NCBI GenBank assembly: GCA_038216465.1
Contig: JBBQQC010000007.1
Span: 1 to 64,000 of the forward strand
Length of the DNA stretch: 64,000 nt
Direction: 5' to 3'
Source: JACCZX01 sp038216465
Lineage (GTDB): Bacteria > Pseudomonadota > Gammaproteobacteria > Burkholderiales > Burkholderiaceae_F
Of this stretch, positions 62,709 to 64,000 are shown in pieces. Both the position numbers and the translations under genes were made by a program. Positions within the stretch are counted from its first letter, which is position 1, and each line of letters begins with the position of its first letter. Below the pieces are notes generated by a model, which was given only the letters and a program-made list of their open reading frames with translations, had not been told where the DNA came from and did no database searches.

Positions 62709-63107
62709 ATGAGCGGTAATTCGAATGCGTTAAGTCTGATCGGCAGAATTCTGCTGGCTGTAATTTTTTTGGTGTCGGGGTTCGGCAAGGTCAGCGGCTT
62801 CGGCAGTTTGGTCGGTCAGATCGCGTCAACAGGCTTGCCGGTCCCGCAGGTGTTCGCGGTCGCTTCTGTCGTGATCGAGATTGGTGGTGGTTTGATGTTG
62901 GTGTTTGGCTGGAAGGCGCGCTGGGCGGCCCTGCTGCTGGCTGTATTCACCGCCATCGTGACGTTCTTCTTCCATAACTTCTGGGCTGCTCCCGCAGCCC
63001 AGAAAATGATGCAGGAAGTTCAGTTCATGAAGAACTTGGCGCTGATCGGCGGGCTTTTGATGGTGACGGCTTTCGGGCCCGGGCGATTCAGCGTCGACAA
63101 GCGCTAG
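62709..63107 (+). CDS. DoxX-family membrane protein
   Basis: 132 aa, four helices: ALSLIGRILLAVIFLVSGFGKV, VFAVASVVIEIGGGLMLVFG, WAALLLAVFTAIVTFFFHNF and NLALIGGLLMVTAFGPG. The GRILLAVIFLVSGFGK opening is the DoxX/YphA signature. ATG 62709 is chosen; TTG 62682 overlaps the pirin stop but lies before a poor N-terminus. Often cotranscribed with pirins in Proteobacteria; role unknown. Converges with the carboxylesterase gene (4-nt overlap). Confidence 0.9.
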   Translation: MSGNSNALSLIGRILLAVIFLVSGFGKVSGFGSLVGQIASTGLPVPQVFAVASVVIEIGGGLMLVFGWKARWAALLLAVFTAIVTFFFHNFWAAPAAQKMMQEVQFMKNLALIGGLLMVTAFGPGRFSVDKR

Positions 63108-63772
63108 GGCAGAACACGTGTTAGGAACGCTGCGATATCGCGAATTTCCTGTTCGTTGACCGAGTGGGGCATTGGATATTGATGCCACTCGACGACATGT
63201 CCGGCCGTCACTAACGCGTCGCGCGAAGCGCTACCGCGAGCCAGCGGCACGATCGGATCCGACGTGCCGTGCGCCATAAAAATCGGCACGGCCGCGCTGC
63301 CCGCTGCGCGTTCGCGGTCGAAGCTTTGTGCCAGCGGCAGGTAACACGAAAGCGCAATGATTGCGGCAAGCGGTTCGCTTTGGCGCAGTCCGGTTTGCAG
63401 CGCGATGGCTCCACCCTGCGAAAAACCCGCAAGTACGATGCGCGACCGCTTGATGCCGCGCTCGACTTCGCGCGCGATCAGCGCCTCCACCTGCTGCTGC
63501 GATCCGCGGATTCCTTTTTCGTCCTCGCGCCGCATCAGGTCGACGTTGACGATGTCGTACCACGCGCGCATCACGGCGCCGCCGTTGATCGTTACCGGCA
63601 TCGTCGCTGCGTGCGGGAACACGTAGCGCGCTGCCGGCGCGCCGAGCGCCTGCAGTTCGCGCACGACCGGCACAAAGTCGTAGCCGTCGGCACCTAGCCC
63701 GTGCAGCCAGATAACCGTCGCTGGTGGAGCAGGGTGCGTCTGCAACTCGACGCATTCGAGCAGGGTGTTCAC
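63104..63772 (-). CDS. Carboxylesterase/phospholipase-type alpha/beta-hydrolase
   Basis: 222 aa, the size of bacterial carboxylesterase/thioesterase (YpfH group). Oxyanion TVIWLHGLGADGYDF, nucleophile LAGFSQGGAIALQTG (Ser in GFSQGG), acid AHGTSDPIVP and His PMPHSVNEQEI are all present. No signal peptide. GTG 63772 overlaps the upstream molybdopterin gene as GTGA. Cleaves short-chain esters or thioesters; natural substrate unknown. Confidence 0.92.
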   Translation of the reverse strand: MNTLLECVELQTHPAPPATVIWLHGLGADGYDFVPVVRELQALGAPAARYVFPHAATMPVTINGGAVMRAWYDIVNVDLMRREDEKGIRGSQQQVEALIAREVERGIKRSRIVLAGFSQGGAIALQTGLRQSEPLAAIIALSCYLPLAQSFDRERAAGSAAVPIFMAHGTSDPIVPLARGSASRDALVTAGHVVEWHQYPMPHSVNEQEIRDIAAFLTRVLP

Positions 63773-64000
63773 GCGCCGGACTTTAGCGCGGACTTCGGAC
63801 GAAACGATCTGACAACCGCGTCGTGCGTTTCGATGGTGGGCCCGCCGATCAGGTCAATGCAGTACGGCACCGCCGAGAAGATCCCGTGCACTTTGTGTTC
63901 ACCGGCCGGTGACTTCAAACCTTCGAGGGTTTCCGTGATCGCTTTCGGCTGACCCGGCAGATTCAGAATCAGCGCTGCATGGTCGCCGGTTTCGCGCAAC
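63769..64000 (-). CDS. MogA/MoaB-family molybdopterin biosynthesis protein (3' part, cut by window edge)
   Basis: About 77 C-terminal codons are visible, continuing past base 64000. RETGDHAALILNLPGQPKAI and VPYCIDLIGGPTIETHDAVVRSFRPKS match the C-terminal half of MogA/MoaB molybdopterin adenylyltransferases. The first visible Met is internal, not the start. Its stop overlaps the carboxylesterase start. Family clear, subtype not resolvable from the fragment. Confidence 0.85.
   Translation of the reverse strand, partial: LRETGDHAALILNLPGQPKAITETLEGLKSPAGEHKVHGIFSAVPYCIDLIGGPTIETHDAVVRSFRPKSALKSGA

Overview
The window reads as one chromosomal stretch of a GC-rich betaproteobacterium, most likely Burkholderiales or a close uncultured relative. 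This rests on gene order and family content: the minus-strand series yebC-purD-hemF-nadD-rsfS-rlmH-maf-rng, a DUF4124 protein, a MxKDx-repeat protein, a TssQ-type lipoprotein and PEGA-domain kinases are all typical of that group. No genus can be named. Genes are densely packed, with many 4-nt ATGA/GTGA overlaps. I saw no rRNA, tRNA, CRISPR array, IS element or prophage.

Region 1 (15-7037, +) is a very GC-rich operon: a DppC/OppC permease, a single polypeptide fusing the two Opp/Dpp ATPases, two tandem divergent M20 amidohydrolases and an MmgE/PrpD protein. It looks like an uptake-plus-degradation module for an amide- or peptide-like compound; the rest of the importer lies upstream of the window. 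Region 2 (7047-10499) holds lower-GC accessory singletons: a GNAT, a small membrane protein, a GST, a secreted alpha/beta hydrolase and a DUF4124 protein. Region 3 is dnaE (10685-14146), with a perfect DnaA box just upstream.

Region 4 (14187-20674) is an LPS/surface-glycan cluster: two GT2 enzymes, a GT25 domain fused to a WaaL-type O-antigen ligase, a GT9 heptosyltransferase-like enzyme and MsbA. An AhpD-like protein and a membrane protein follow. Region 5 (22016-31112, -) is the housekeeping block for RNA processing, NAD, haem and purine synthesis. An S9 peptidase is inserted between purD and hemF, and a Met/Lys-rich secreted protein on the opposite strand sits between maf and rng.

Region 6 (31226-37563) has a HerA-like ATPase and a Lon-like AAA+ protein, then a TssQ lipoprotein, a clear pseudokinase and an active Ser/Thr kinase. 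The last two are PEGA-tailed membrane paralogues. No T6SS structural gene is present. Region 7 (37638-41028) is a three-gene overlapping operon: a lipoprotein peptidase plus a NatAB-type ABC exporter. Region 8 (41137-51752) contains transporters, a quinone oxidoreductase, DoxX, Fbp, PepN, a GlcG/HbpS-like protein, a third (canonical) M20 peptidase and a DUF3943 outer-membrane protein.

Region 9 (51785-55313, -) is a zinc-type metal-uptake cluster: a small His/Cys protein, a porin, a ZnuA-like protein and ZnuB, without a ZnuC ATPase. Region 10 (55400-64000) has GluQ-RS, two large tandem PAS-GGDEF diguanylate cyclases, a pirin, DoxX, a carboxylesterase and the 3' end of a MogA/MoaB gene cut by the window edge.

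The observations most worth a second look are the kinase/pseudokinase/TssQ trio, the M20 pair with substituted metal ligands, the GT25-WaaL fusion, the DnaA box at dnaE, the ZnuC-less metal cluster, and the peptidase-ABC exporter operon. Function calls come from motif recognition without database searches.
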